The notes under the pieces are model-generated. The model was not told where the DNA came from. It searched no databases and was given only the letters and a program-made list of their open reading frames with translations. A DNA stretch of 64,000 nt from Limimaricola pyoseonensis (GTDB taxonomy: Bacteria; Pseudomonadota; Alphaproteobacteria; Rhodobacterales; Rhodobacteraceae): contig NZ_FNAT01000009.1 of assembly GCF_900102015.1 (NCBI RefSeq), positions 62,001 to 126,000 of the forward strand. The letters run 5' to 3'. A program made the translations under genes and the position numbers. Positions 18,719-27,907 of the stretch are shown here, piece by piece (the stretch's first letter is position 1; each line of letters starts with the position of its first letter).

Positions 18719-20644
18719 TCAGCCGTCCTTGCCCGCCCGGGAGCGGCGATACATGCCCTGCAGGGAGCGGACGACCACCAGGGTCAGCGCGAGCCAGGCC
18801 GCGCCGATGATCCAGGGGCGGTAGCGCGCGAAGACCTGCATGACGTCGAGCCGGTCGGGATAGGCGATGTCGACCAGGTCGCCGCGCCGGGTCGAGGCGA
18901 CCAGCGCCAGGCCGTCCTCGTCGATCACCGCGAGGTCGCCGCGGTCGAGCAGCAGCGGCGTCTCGCGCGTCGGGCGCGGCGCGGGGCCGGTGCCGGGGCG
19001 CAGCCAGATGCCGGGCCGGTCGCCGACCTCGACGATCTGCACCACCGTCGCCTCGTCCATCGTGGCGCCGGAATAGAGCATCTCGCCGGCCGCGTCGCGG
19101 ATTTCCACCCGGCCCTGGTCGAAGCGCAGACCGGGCGTCGCCCCCTCGGGCGCGGTGCGGCCGACATAGAGGAACGGCCGGGTCGCGTCCGCCTCCTCGG
19201 CCGCGAGGTCCGCCCCGGGCATGGTGACGTCGGCCGTCTCCGGCAGCAGCGTGCCCGCGACCGGCAGCAGCCAGGGCAGGTAGGTCCCGATCTCGGCCTC
19301 GGGGCCGGCGACCAGTTCGACGCCGCGCGAGAAGGCCTGACGCATCAGGAAGAAATCGCCCGCCGCCTCGGGCGCGTCGCCCAGAACGAAGCGGCTTTGC
19401 GGCAGGATCTGCGCCGGGTAGCCCTGCGGCTTGAACAGGCAGTTGCCGCCCTCGGCCTGGCGTTGCACGAGGATCCGCATCTGGTTGTCGCGCCCGACCA
19501 GCCCGCGCGGGATCGCGAACTGCATCCAGACCGGCTCGTCGGCATCGAGCGGACGGCTGCCCAGCAGCGCGCCGTTGAGATAGGCCGAGACCGTCACACC
19601 GTGCCCTTCGGGCGAGCGCGCGGCCCCCACCAGAAGCTCCACCCCGGTCGGCAGCCGGCCGGTGGCGAAGTCGTCGGCGGCGAAGCCGAACTCGAAGGTG
19701 CTGCTGCCGATCACCATCTGCTGCATCTGCGGCGCGCCCAGCGCCGAGAAGGTGACGGCGTCCCGCGTGCCGTTCAGCGGCGCGGCGATGCGCGTCGCGC
19801 CGCCCTCGGCCCCGCCCAGCCCGCGCCACTGGCTGGCCGCGAAGGCCAGACCCAGCTCGGGGTCGTCGCTGCCGAAGACCAGCCCCGGCTCGGCCGCGCC
19901 CGACAGCGCGACGGAGCCCGCCTCGTCGCCGGCACCGGTCCCGGTCGCGCCGAGCGAGAAGCTCATGCTGTCCCAGCCATCCGCGTCGTCCTGGCCCGAC
20001 GCGCCGATGCTCACCAGCCCGTATTCCGCGTCGAACAGCGCCGCGGCGCGCAGAGCGAAGGGCAGCGCCCGGTCGGCGGGCACGTCCTCGGCCGCCGCGA
20101 GGATCTTGGCCGGCGGCATCACCTGCGCGACACGGTCGATCGTGTCGAGCGCCGCGCGGTCGAGCGCGAGCGCCAGCGACGAGCTCGGCAGGATGCGCAG
20201 GAAGTCGCCAGAGGAGCGTTCGTCGAAGCAGACGCTGTCGGAGCTGGCGCCGGCATAGGACAGGCCGATCTTGACGAAGCCGTCGCGCGCGGCTTCGGGC
20301 GGCAGGTCCAGAACGATGGTGCTGCGCCCGCGATCGGCCGGCAGCGCCTCGCTATGCGCGATCGCGTCGTTCACCAGCACCTTGAGATGCGTCGCGACGC
20401 TCACGGTCTGCCCGTGCACCAGATCGAGCCGCAGCGTCATCCCCTCGATCGCCTCCCGCGCGCCGACGGGGAAGAAGGCGACCGCCTCGCCGGACAGCTT
20501 CTCGAACTCCAACCCCGAGGGGTAGCCGATCTCGGTCAGGTCGATCGTCCGCAGAAGACCGTCATCGGGAACGGCCGCCTGCGCCGGGCCGAAGGTCGGG
20601 ATCGCAAGGGCGACGAGCAGCGCTCTGAGGCTGACAGGTTTCAT
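18719..20644 (-). CDS. BcsB-like periplasmic subunit of polysaccharide synthase
   Basis: 641 aa with a signal peptide (about 1-23), a long periplasmic beta-rich region made of repeated carbohydrate-binding and flavodoxin-like lobes, and one C-terminal membrane helix (about 606-626) followed by a basic tail. This is the architecture of BcsB, which pairs with BcsA and guides the nascent glucan through the periplasm. Three nucleotides separate it from the synthase gene. No BcsC or BcsZ is seen nearby, so the polymer exit route is unknown. Confidence 0.8.
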   Translation of the reverse strand: MKPVSLRALLVALAIPTFGPAQAAVPDDGLLRTIDLTEIGYPSGLEFEKLSGEAVAFFPVGAREAIEGMTLRLDLVHGQTVSVATHLKVLVNDAIAHSEALPADRGRSTIVLDLPPEAARDGFVKIGLSYAGASSDSVCFDERSSGDFLRILPSSSLALALDRAALDTIDRVAQVMPPAKILAAAEDVPADRALPFALRAAALFDAEYGLVSIGASGQDDADGWDSMSFSLGATGTGAGDEAGSVALSGAAEPGLVFGSDDPELGLAFAASQWRGLGGAEGGATRIAAPLNGTRDAVTFSALGAPQMQQMVIGSSTFEFGFAADDFATGRLPTGVELLVGAARSPEGHGVTVSAYLNGALLGSRPLDADEPVWMQFAIPRGLVGRDNQMRILVQRQAEGGNCLFKPQGYPAQILPQSRFVLGDAPEAAGDFFLMRQAFSRGVELVAGPEAEIGTYLPWLLPVAGTLLPETADVTMPGADLAAEEADATRPFLYVGRTAPEGATPGLRFDQGRVEIRDAAGEMLYSGATMDEATVVQIVEVGDRPGIWLRPGTGPAPRPTRETPLLLDRGDLAVIDEDGLALVASTRRGDLVDIAYPDRLDVMQVFARYRPWIIGAAWLALTLVVVRSLQGMYRRSRAGKDG

Positions 20645-20657
20645 CGGATCGTCCGCA

Positions 20658-21059
20658 TCATGTCTTCAGTTCGTAAAGCCGCGCCACCGAGGCGCGGATG
20701 TCGGCGAGCGCGGCGGGATCGTCGGCGCCGGTCTCGAGCCGCCCCTCCTCCAGCATCGCCAGCCCGCGGCGCGACTCCGCGGCCATGTCGTCGAGACCCA
20801 GCATCGCGGCGTTGCCGGTCAGGTCGTGCAGCGACAGGTGCAGGTCGTCGACCGCGCCGGGCTCGCCCTGCTCCAGCCGGCTGATCGTGGTGTTGATGGC
20901 CTCGAGCCGGTCCTCGAGACCGGTGAGGAATCTTTCGCGGATCTGCCGGACCCTGTCGGCGTAGTCGGTCAATTCGGGCGTCCCATCATGTTTCGTTACG
21001 GATCTGGCGCGGCGGGGCGCGAAGGCCGCGGGCGCTGCGCCGTCGTCAAGCCGCGTCAT
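20658..21059 (-). CDS. Histidine phosphotransfer (Hpt) protein
   Basis: 133-aa helical protein whose motif LHDLTGNAAMLGL corresponds to the Hpt HxLKGxA box, making His78 the likely phospho-site. It would relay phosphate between a kinase and the receivers of this locus. The ATG at 21059 overlaps the upstream kinase stop by 14 nt; a GTG at about 20999 could be used instead. Confidence 0.78.
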   Translation of the reverse strand: MTRLDDGAAPAAFAPRRARSVTKHDGTPELTDYADRVRQIRERFLTGLEDRLEAINTTISRLEQGEPGAVDDLHLSLHDLTGNAAMLGLDDMAAESRRGLAMLEEGRLETGADDPAALADIRASVARLYELKT

Positions 21060-22659
21060 CGGGGAACACGACCCGGAAGGTCGTCCCTTCCCCTTCCACG
21101 GTGTCGAAGGTGATCTCGGCGCGGTGCTGGTCGACGATCGCCTTGACGATGCTCAGCCCCAGGCCGCTGCCGCCGCCGAAGCGGAAGGTCTCGGTCTCGC
21201 TGCGGGTGAAGCGGTCGAACAGCACCGGCCGGAGCTTTTCGGGGATACCGACACCGCTGTCGCTGATCCAGAACCCGGCCGGGTCGCGCAGCAGGCCCAG
21301 CTCGACCGTGCCGGAGGGCGGCGAGGCCTTCATCGCGTTGGTGAGCAGGTTGTTGATGACCTGCGTCAGGCGCAGCGGGTTGGCCGTGACGGTGACCGGC
21401 TCGAGGTCGCCGACGATGCGCAGTTTCACCCCGTTCTCGCTGGCGATGACGGCGTGATCCTGCACGCATCCGTGCAGCAGCTCGCCCAGGTCGGTGTCCT
21501 GCGTGCTCATCGAGAACTGGCCCGAGCGCAGCCGGCCGGATTCGAGGATGTCGTCGATCAGTAGGTTCAGCCGCTCGGTGTTGCGGGTGGAGATGTCGAG
21601 AAGCTGCCGGCCCCGTTCCGGCAGGTGCTCCGAGACGCGGCCCAGAAGCTGCAGCGCACCCGCGACGGTCGAGACCGGCGTCTTGATCTCGTGGCTGATG
21701 ACCGAGATGGCGTGGTCCCTCTGCCGCTCGACGCGCTTGCGCTCGGTGATGTCGCGGATCACGGCGAGATAGCCGAGACGCTTGCCGTCGCGCGTGGTGA
21801 TCCGGGTCGCGTGGGTCTCGCCGATGAAATCCTGCCCGTCCTGCCGCCGGTAGCTCATCTCGTAGGGCGCGAGCGCCCCGGTGGCGGCGGCGTTGAAGCG
21901 CTGCGCGCCGGTCTGGTTGTACTGCTCGAAATCGGAGTAGAGGATCGAGGTCTGCCGCCCCTCAAGATGCTCTGGCGCGAAGCCGAACATCTCGCGGACC
22001 GTCCGGTTCGTCATGGTGATCCGGCGCTCGAGGTCGGCGACGATCACCGATCCCGGCATGGCCTCGAAGATCGCCTCGAGCAGCGTCGTCTTGCGCTCGA
22101 GCTCGGCGCTTTCGATTGCACGTTCCCACTCCTTGGAGAACCAGCGGCCGAAGAAGCGCACGAGTTCGCATTCCTCGGCGCCGAAGGCCACGTGGCGCGG
22201 CTCGGCGGCGGAGAAGTTGAGCGTCCCGAAGACCTCGCCGTTCACGACCAGCGGCGTGCCGATATAGCTTTCCAGGCCGAAATTCGCATAGCAGGGATGG
22301 CTCGCGATCTGCGACTGCCCGACATGGTGGAACCCGGTGACGTCCTCGGCCACCAAGGTGTGGCAGCAATAGGTGTCCGACAGGTTGAAGGCCGTGCCCG
22401 GTTCGGGCGGCGCGTCGCCGCGGCTGTGGCTGTGCAGCACCTCGTAGCGCCGCCCCTCGACCCGGCTGATGATCCCGAGGCTGAGGCCGAGGGCGGCGCA
22501 GCCGATCTCGAGCAGCTCGTTCGCCTTCGTCTCGAAGGTTTTGTCCGGATCCGCCGCGATGTAGTAGAGCCGCCCGAGATAGCTCTCGGGCACGGGCGCG
22601 GTACCGGGATCCGCTTCGGAAATCGGCGAAGTCTCGAGCATGCGTTCTGCCTTACCCAT
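21046..22659 (-). CDS. Cytosolic sensor histidine kinase (GAF-PAS-HisKA-HATPase)
   Basis: 537 aa without membrane helices. A GAF domain (about 30-190, including DTYCCHTLVAE), a PAS domain (about 195-312, ending GYLAVIRDITERK), HisKA with phospho-His near 324 (ISVISHEIKTPVSTV) and HATPase with SDSGVGIP and GSGLGLSIV. It has no receiver of its own, so it probably signals through the adjacent Hpt protein to the response regulators at 12-15 kb. First gene of the minus-strand locus as read here. Confidence 0.88.
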   Translation of the reverse strand: MGKAERMLETSPISEADPGTAPVPESYLGRLYYIAADPDKTFETKANELLEIGCAALGLSLGIISRVEGRRYEVLHSHSRGDAPPEPGTAFNLSDTYCCHTLVAEDVTGFHHVGQSQIASHPCYANFGLESYIGTPLVVNGEVFGTLNFSAAEPRHVAFGAEECELVRFFGRWFSKEWERAIESAELERKTTLLEAIFEAMPGSVIVADLERRITMTNRTVREMFGFAPEHLEGRQTSILYSDFEQYNQTGAQRFNAAATGALAPYEMSYRRQDGQDFIGETHATRITTRDGKRLGYLAVIRDITERKRVERQRDHAISVISHEIKTPVSTVAGALQLLGRVSEHLPERGRQLLDISTRNTERLNLLIDDILESGRLRSGQFSMSTQDTDLGELLHGCVQDHAVIASENGVKLRIVGDLEPVTVTANPLRLTQVINNLLTNAMKASPPSGTVELGLLRDPAGFWISDSGVGIPEKLRPVLFDRFTRSETETFRFGGGSGLGLSIVKAIVDQHRAEITFDTVEGEGTTFRVVFPDDAA

Positions 22660-22941
22660 CTGTCAGTTTCGTCGCCGAAGCCAATACCCTCGGCCGGCGA
22701 GGTATTGGCTCCCGACTGCGACGGTGCCGGGACTTTGTGGTAATCTTATGTTCCGCCCTCGGTGCAAGGGGTGACGCCCCGTCGCGGGACGGACCTAGGC
22801 GGACCTGTACCCGATATGCCTGACCTCGCGGCCTCGGCGGGCGGCGCCGCGAACCGGGTCTCCTGCCGTCCCCCCGGCTCGGGCATCGCCCCCCTGCCCC
22901 GAAATGCTTTTGCGCCGGGGCGACGGAGCATCCGACGAGGC

Positions 22942-23985
22942 TCAGCGCAACGCCGACCCGTCGAGAGCATCTCGCAGCGACGGGCGGCGGGTGCCGCGAA
23001 AGCCCATGAAGGCCTCGGCCATCAGCATGGAATTCAGTACCGCTTCCTGCACGATCTCCGCCGTGGCCTCGAAGGCCGGGTCGATGAGGCTCTCGTTGAA
23101 CCGCGTGATCTCGCGCAGCACCTCTGTGTCGTCATGCGCCACGGCGTTCTGCGTGCTGAAGCCGATGACGAAATCCCCGCTGCCATTGCCGTAGAACGAC
23201 CCCAGCCGCGCCAGCCCGGCGCCGGCCCGGACGCAGACCCGTTCGAGCTGGCGCGCATCGAGCGGCAGGTCCGTCGCGAGAACGATCATGATCGAGCCCC
23301 GCTCGACCGCGCCTTCGGATGGCGGCAGCGCCGGCCGGCGCGCACCGGGCAGCATCAACGCCCCGGGCTTGCCGAAATTGGACACGACCAGGCCGCCGAT
23401 CGTGTAGCTTCGGCCGCCAAGGTCGAGGATGCGCGAGCTGGTGCCGATCCCGCCCTTGAAGCCGAAGCAGGTCATGCCGGTCCCGGCGCCGACGCTGCCT
23501 TGCGCGACCGGGCCGGGCGCGGCGGCGGCGAGCGCCGCGCAGGCATGCTCGGGCCGGACCGCGAGCCGCTGGATGTCGTTGAGCGGCCCGTCATTGCACT
23601 CGCCGACCACGGCGTTCACCGTCGACAGGCTCCGCCCGATCTCGGGGTTCTCGAGGATCGCCTGCCGGATCAGCGCCTCGCTGCAGGCCGGCACGCTCAG
23701 CGTGTTGGTCAGCAGGATCGGCGTCTCGAGCTGGCCCAGTTCGCGGATCTGCGGCAGGCCGACCGACTTTCCGAAGCCGTTGATGACATGCGCCGCGGCG
23801 ACTGACTTGCGCAAAAAGGCGTTGCCGCCATGCGGCCGCACCGCGGTGACGCCGGTGTTGATGCCGCCCTCGCGCAGCGTGCAATGCCCGACAGAGACGC
23901 CCGCGACGTCGGTGATAGAATTCGACGCCCCGCTGCGGCCCCACGCGGCATCGGGGAACAGCTCGACGACCGGCCGCGCCGTCAT
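22942..23985 (-). CDS. P1-family peptidase (DmpA/BapA-type aminopeptidase)
   Basis: 347-aa N-terminal-nucleophile hydrolase precursor. The autoproteolytic Gly-Ser junction is visible at about residues 230-231 (VERGSIMIVLATD), matching Gly249-Ser250 of Ochrobactrum DmpA; cleavage frees the catalytic Ser of the beta subunit. Other family blocks are ITDVAGVSVGH, NTLSVPA, GVGAGTGMTCFGFKGGIG and NFGKPG. Such enzymes cleave D-aminoacyl or beta-aminoacyl peptides. The start overlaps the ABC ATPase pseudogene remnant by 4 nt, suggesting that it was once part of a peptide or amino-acid uptake operon. Confidence 0.88.
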   Translation of the reverse strand: MTARPVVELFPDAAWGRSGASNSITDVAGVSVGHCTLREGGINTGVTAVRPHGGNAFLRKSVAAAHVINGFGKSVGLPQIRELGQLETPILLTNTLSVPACSEALIRQAILENPEIGRSLSTVNAVVGECNDGPLNDIQRLAVRPEHACAALAAAAPGPVAQGSVGAGTGMTCFGFKGGIGTSSRILDLGGRSYTIGGLVVSNFGKPGALMLPGARRPALPPSEGAVERGSIMIVLATDLPLDARQLERVCVRAGAGLARLGSFYGNGSGDFVIGFSTQNAVAHDDTEVLREITRFNESLIDPAFEATAEIVQEAVLNSMLMAEAFMGFRGTRRPSLRDALDGSALR

Positions 23986-24372
23986 GGCCGGCCGGCGTCC
24001 AGGGTGCGCCCGTGGAACGGCAGCCGGCGGTTGCGCGGCGGATGGCTGAAGATCTGCAATGGCGGCCCCTCCTCGTGCACCACGCCTCCCTGCAGGAAAG
24101 AGCCCTTTACGGCAAGCTCGCGGGCGACGCCCGTCACGTCGGTGGCGGAGATCATGGTCATGCCGCCGGCGGCGCGGTCGTGGGAGGTGGCTGCAAACTC
24201 TGGTTCGGGCGCAGCGGTGATCTCATCGAGATGAAGCAGCGCCGGCTGTGTGCTCATCGCCCTGGCGGTGGTGGCCCGACGGGCGGTCGGGACCAGCACG
24301 CGCCTCGAAGAGAAGGCCGAGAGATCTGGCAGACCAGCCCGTAGCGTGGCAGGCGCATCGACCCGGAGGTCA
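23982..24372 (-). pseudogene. Decayed polar amino-acid ABC transporter ATPase
   Basis: The minus strand retains scattered but ordered ATPase motifs: a Q-loop-like stretch (RYGLVCQ, about 24340-24370), an out-of-frame signature-motif region, then ARAMSTQPALLHLDEITA (Walker B plus D-loop), GMTMISATDVTGVARE (decayed H-loop; GMTMxxVTHExGFARE in the family) and GGVVHEEGPPLQIF (family C-terminus). Walker A and the 5' half are gone, the catalytic His position is lost, and at least one frameshift and a short internal deletion are implied. It cannot hydrolyse ATP. Confidence 0.7.
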
Positions 24373-24402
24373 ACCGCCCCAAGCCTGTGCTGCCCGTCCC
24401 GG

Positions 24403-25362
24403 TCAGGGCTCGCCCAGATCGACCACGCGCACCTCGTCCACCAGCCGCCGCGCCAACGCGCCGTCGCACAGCTGGGTGGCGGGGGTGGTGACGGCCGCCG
24501 CCGCGGCGGCGGTGCCGGCGCGGACGCTGGTCCGGAAGGTCTGGCCCCGCGCCAGCGCCAGCGCCAAAGCCCCCAGCAGGCTGTCGCCGGCCCCGACCGC
24601 GCTGACGAGCTCGACCTGCGGCGCGTGGCAGAAGAACGCCTCGGTCGCGCTCACCCCCACCGTGCCGCGCGCGCCCAGCGCCATGACCACCCGCCGCGCC
24701 CGGCCCGATGCGATGAGGTCGCGGCCGAAACCGGCCAGATCCTCGGGCTCGTCGAAGGCGCGCCCGGCCAGCTGCGCGGCTTCCTCGCCATCCGTCCGGA
24801 GCAGCTCGAACGGCGCGCCCGCGGTCGCCTCCAGCGCGTCAGACAGCGCGGCGCCGGAGGTGTCGAGCAGCAGCTCCGCCCCGATGTCGTGACACCTGCG
24901 GGACAGTCCTGCGAGGGTCGTGCCACTCAGCCCCGGCGGCAGGCTGCCGGACACCACGAGGAAGTCGCCCGCGCCGATCCGGGCCGAGACATCCTCGAAC
25001 AACCGCGCGGTCGCCTCCGGCGGCCAGTCGGGGCCGGGCAGCACCAGCCGGTACTGCGCGCCGCTGTCGCGGGCGGTGACGGCGACGGACTGGCGGGTCG
25101 AGCCTGGAAGCGGCAGAACCACGACCTCAATCCCTTCGGCCGCGAGCAGCGTCGCGATCGCCTCGCCGGTGGCGCCGCCCAGCGCGGCCATCACGGTCGA
25201 GCGGCCGCCCAGCCGGGCGATCGCGCGCGACACGTTCACCCCGCCGCCGCCGGGGTCGAGCCGCGGCGGCGCGCAGCGCAGCTTGCGTCCCGGCACCATC
25301 GCCTCGGTCTCGGTCGCGAGATCGAGCGCGGGGTTCAGCGTCAGTGTCAGGATCTCGCGCAT
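24403..25362 (-). CDS. pfkB: PfkB-family sugar kinase (1-phosphofructokinase/LacC type)
   Basis: 319-aa ribokinase-fold kinase. N-terminal LTLTLNPALDLATE, the GGGGVNVSRAIARLGG substrate loop and the C-terminal SAVGAGDSLLGAL anion hole with catalytic Asp are all present, as in 6- and 1-phosphofructokinases. ATG 25362 is where similarity begins; longer in-frame starts add unrelated sequence. A pfkB gene beside universal stress proteins and anaerobic genes echoes the Mycobacterium dormancy regulon, where PfkB supports fermentative glycolysis. It lies 294 nt after usp copy 1 on the same strand. Confidence 0.85.
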   Translation of the reverse strand: MREILTLTLNPALDLATETEAMVPGRKLRCAPPRLDPGGGGVNVSRAIARLGGRSTVMAALGGATGEAIATLLAAEGIEVVVLPLPGSTRQSVAVTARDSGAQYRLVLPGPDWPPEATARLFEDVSARIGAGDFLVVSGSLPPGLSGTTLAGLSRRCHDIGAELLLDTSGAALSDALEATAGAPFELLRTDGEEAAQLAGRAFDEPEDLAGFGRDLIASGRARRVVMALGARGTVGVSATEAFFCHAPQVELVSAVGAGDSLLGALALALARGQTFRTSVRAGTAAAAAAVTTPATQLCDGALARRLVDEVRVVDLGEP

Positions 25363-25656
25363 GGCGGGCTCGTCGGCAAGTCGTCCCGGCAGCGGGCCCG
25401 GGTCCGGGCCGAACGGGACGACTTGCATGTTAGCACCGTCCGGCCGGCGTTTCAGCCGGCAGCTCGGCCCCGTCGGTTCGGGGCCATGCCAGCGACCTGC
25501 CGCTGGCGCCGCTCGGCTGCGTTACGGCCCGCTTGCCGGACCCTCGGCCGGAAGACCCCGCCAATCAGCCTTCGCGACGAAATGAGCGGGTCCGGCCGCG
25601 ACCCGGCAGCGCGGCAACCCAGCCATCGACCGATCCGGCGAGATCACCAGCTGAGA

Positions 25657-26484
25657 TCACTTGGAAAACAGCACCGGCCGCTTGGCACCGCGCAGGAGGC
25701 TCCATGTCACGGTGCCGAGCACGAAGTCGTAGGCGCGCGAATGGCCGAAGGCGCCGGTGACGATCAGCCCTGCCCCGGTGCGGAACGCCTCGCGCTCGAG
25801 AATCTCGCTGATCTTCGACGAACCGGCGTCGCGATGCACCACCGTCGCCGAGAGACCGTGCCGGCTCAGCATCGTGGCCATGTCCTGCGCCGGGTAATGA
25901 TGCGCGTCGCGGTCGGGCAGCATGGCGACGCTGAGCAGCGTCACCTCCGCGCCCTCATCGAGCAGGTCGATCGCGTCATGCGCCGCGCGCGCCGCCTCGC
26001 GGGTCTCGCTCCAGCCGATCACCGCAGACCGCCCCAGAGGCGCCGGCTCCCAGCCCGGCGGGATCATCAGCACCGGCCGGCCTGAGGCGCGGATGATCTC
26101 CTCCTCGCCCCGGCCGGTGCGGTCCCCTTCCGGGCGCTCCAGCATCACGAGGTCGGCGGCGCGCACGCTCTCGACCATCCGCTCGGCGGGGGTGATGTAT
26201 TTCGCCTCGAGACCGCGCCACTCGCCGGCGACGCCTTCCGCCGCGACGCGCGCCTCGAACACGGCCTGCACCTCGCGCGCGGTGTCGCGCTGGCGGTCGC
26301 GGATCTGCGACAGGATCTCTCCGGTCATGTGCAGCGAAACCGCCGGGTAGATCTGCGGGTCGGGCATCACGTAGAGCCCGAGCAGATGCGCGCCCTTCTC
26401 GCGCGCCAATGCCGCCCCGGCGCGCGCGAGCGTCTCGGCCCGGGTGGCGTCGGTGAAGCACAGCGCGATGGTCCTGATGGTCAT
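25657..26484 (-). CDS. Tandem universal stress protein 1
   Basis: 275 aa with two UspA-like alpha/beta domains. The second carries GLIVTGAFGHSRAYDFVLGTVTWSLL, close to the nucleotide-binding G-x2-G-x9-G-(S/T) loop with variation. ATG 26484 begins MTIRTIALCFTDAT, the expected first strand. It follows the second usp gene by 14 nt. A collapsed piece of its 3' end is found at about 50.03 kb. Confidence 0.85.
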   Translation of the reverse strand: MTIRTIALCFTDATRAETLARAGAALAREKGAHLLGLYVMPDPQIYPAVSLHMTGEILSQIRDRQRDTAREVQAVFEARVAAEGVAGEWRGLEAKYITPAERMVESVRAADLVMLERPEGDRTGRGEEEIIRASGRPVLMIPPGWEPAPLGRSAVIGWSETREAARAAHDAIDLLDEGAEVTLLSVAMLPDRDAHHYPAQDMATMLSRHGLSATVVHRDAGSSKISEILEREAFRTGAGLIVTGAFGHSRAYDFVLGTVTWSLLRGAKRPVLFSK

Positions 26485-26498
26485 GTCTCGGTCTCCTT

Positions 26499-27353
26499 CT
26501 ATACGGTGCTGCGGAACGGCGGCGGCACGGCGAGCAGGTCGCAGGGCGGATCCGCCATCAGCCCGCGCGCCACGCTGCCCAGCAGCGCCTCCGAAAGCCG
26601 CGGCCGCGAATGCGTGCCGACCGCGAGCAGGTCCGCGGGCGCGGTCGAAAGGGTGCGGCGGATCGCGGCCCCGGGCCGGTCGTCGAGCAGGATGCGCTCG
26701 GCGCCCGCGAGCCGCGGCTCCAGCCCGCCGAGGAAGGTTTCCATGTCGCGCCCGGCCGCCTCCCGCTGGCGCCGGCGCTCGGCATGCAGCAGCGAACGCC
26801 GGCTCTCGCCGCCCAGCAGGAAGCGGAACGGCACGTCGTGGGCGTGCAGCAGCCGGGTCGCCGCACCGGGCGCGAGGTGCAGCGCGGCTTCGAGCGCGGC
26901 GCGGGCGGCGAGCGAGAAATCGGTGGCCACGAGCAGCGACGCGTAGGGCTTCACCGCGTCGCGGCGGACCACGAGCAGCGGCGTGTCGCAGGCCCTGGCG
27001 ACACGCTCGACCGTGGTGCCGCGGAACAGCTCCGCGATCCCGGCATGACGATGCGCGCCCATCACCAGCAGGTCCGCCTCCGCCGCGGCGGCGAGGATCG
27101 CCATCCATGGCGTGCCGAATTCGAGCCGGCCGCGGACCCGGTCACCGAGCCTCGCGCGCAGGCCCTCGGCCTCCAGCGAAAGGCGCGCGCCCGCCACGCG
27201 CTCGAACTCGGCCCGCAGGTCGGCCGGCAGGTCGTCGCGCAGCACGTGCAGGATCTCGAGCCGCGCGCCCAGCGCCTCGGCGAGCATCGCCGCCCGGCCC
27301 AAGGCGCGGGCGCCCTGCTCCGTCAGATCCGTCGCGACCAGTATCCGCTCCAT
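26499..27353 (-). CDS. Tandem universal stress protein 2
   Basis: 284 aa, two Usp domains. The first has LLVMGAHRHAGIAELFRGTTVERVAR and the second LLAVGTHSRPRLSEALLGSVARGLM, both good GxxGxxxx-G-S/T-V loops, so ATP binding is plausible. ATG 27353 starts MERILVATDLTEQG. Its promoter side holds the FNR box at 27426-27439, shared with the divergent cytochrome gene, so low-oxygen induction is likely. A remnant of its 5' end is found at about 50.15-50.19 kb. Confidence 0.88.
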   Translation of the reverse strand: MERILVATDLTEQGARALGRAAMLAEALGARLEILHVLRDDLPADLRAEFERVAGARLSLEAEGLRARLGDRVRGRLEFGTPWMAILAAAAEADLLVMGAHRHAGIAELFRGTTVERVARACDTPLLVVRRDAVKPYASLLVATDFSLAARAALEAALHLAPGAATRLLHAHDVPFRFLLGGESRRSLLHAERRRQREAAGRDMETFLGGLEPRLAGAERILLDDRPGAAIRRTLSTAPADLLAVGTHSRPRLSEALLGSVARGLMADPPCDLLAVPPPFRSTV

Positions 27354-27425
27354 GCCGGCGACCTCCACGGGGCGATACGCGCCCCTTGCTGCCGACCAGT
27401 CTGGGCCGCCGCCGCCGGGGCCGCC

Positions 27426-27439
27426 TTGATGCAGGTCAA
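27426..27439. promoter_or_regulatory. FNR box between usp2 and cytochrome c
   Basis: TTGATGCAGGTCAA, a match to TTGAT-N4-ATCAA with one changed base. It lies 52 nt before the cytochrome ATG and 72 nt before the usp2 ATG, so it can serve both divergent units. Confidence 0.8.
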
Positions 27440-27491
27440 GGTGGGCGGCGCGGTCCCCGGCGAAGCTGGGGCCGCAACACAGGAGCCGATC

Positions 27492-27905
27492 ATGCGACCG
27501 TTTCTCCCCATCATCCTGTTCATCGCCGGGGCGGCGCAGGCGCAGGAGGTCGAAGACCCGCTTTCGATCCGGGCCGGCCACGATCTCTACATGGTGTTCT
27601 GCCAGTCCTGCCACGGCGCGGAGGCGCGCGGCGATGGGCCCTTCGCCGAGGTTCTGAAGGAGGCGCCACCGGATCTCACGCGGCTGTCCGAGCGCAACGG
27701 CGGCAACTTTCCGGTCGCCCGCGCCACGCGCCAGATCGACGGCCGCGCCCCCCTGCCCGGCCATGGCGGCGAGATGCCGATCTTCGGGCCGGTCTTCGAC
27801 AGCGATTTCGGGGCGCTCTCGACTCAGTCCGGCCAGCCGGTGCTGACCAGCCAGTCGATCACCGACCTGATCCACTGGCTCGAAACCATCCAGGTTTCGG
27901 GCTGA
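27492..27905 (+). CDS. Small periplasmic c-type cytochrome, copy A
   Basis: 137 aa with a signal peptide (about 1-17, ending AAQAQ) and one haem motif, CQSCH, near residue 37. GEMPIFGPVFDSD supplies Met or a similar distal ligand. A class I monohaem cytochrome c. It is 2 nt ahead of the cation ATPase ORF and preceded by an FNR box, so it is predicted to serve low-oxygen respiration. The copy at 50325-50738 differs by only a handful of residues. Confidence 0.9.
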   Translation: MRPFLPIILFIAGAAQAQEVEDPLSIRAGHDLYMVFCQSCHGAEARGDGPFAEVLKEAPPDLTRLSERNGGNFPVARATRQIDGRAPLPGHGGEMPIFGPVFDSDFGALSTQSGQPVLTSQSITDLIHWLETIQVSG

Positions 27906-27907
27906 CC

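Noticed and set aside
16892-20884. 1330-codon open frame on the plus strand opposite the glycosyltransferase and BcsB genes
   Set aside because: Low-complexity Arg/Gln/His/Asp composition, no motif, and it spans two well-supported genes on the other strand.
25363-25656. FNR box or small gene between usp1 and pfkB
   Set aside because: No TTGAT dyad and no convincing ORF were found; only weak GATC-containing repeats.
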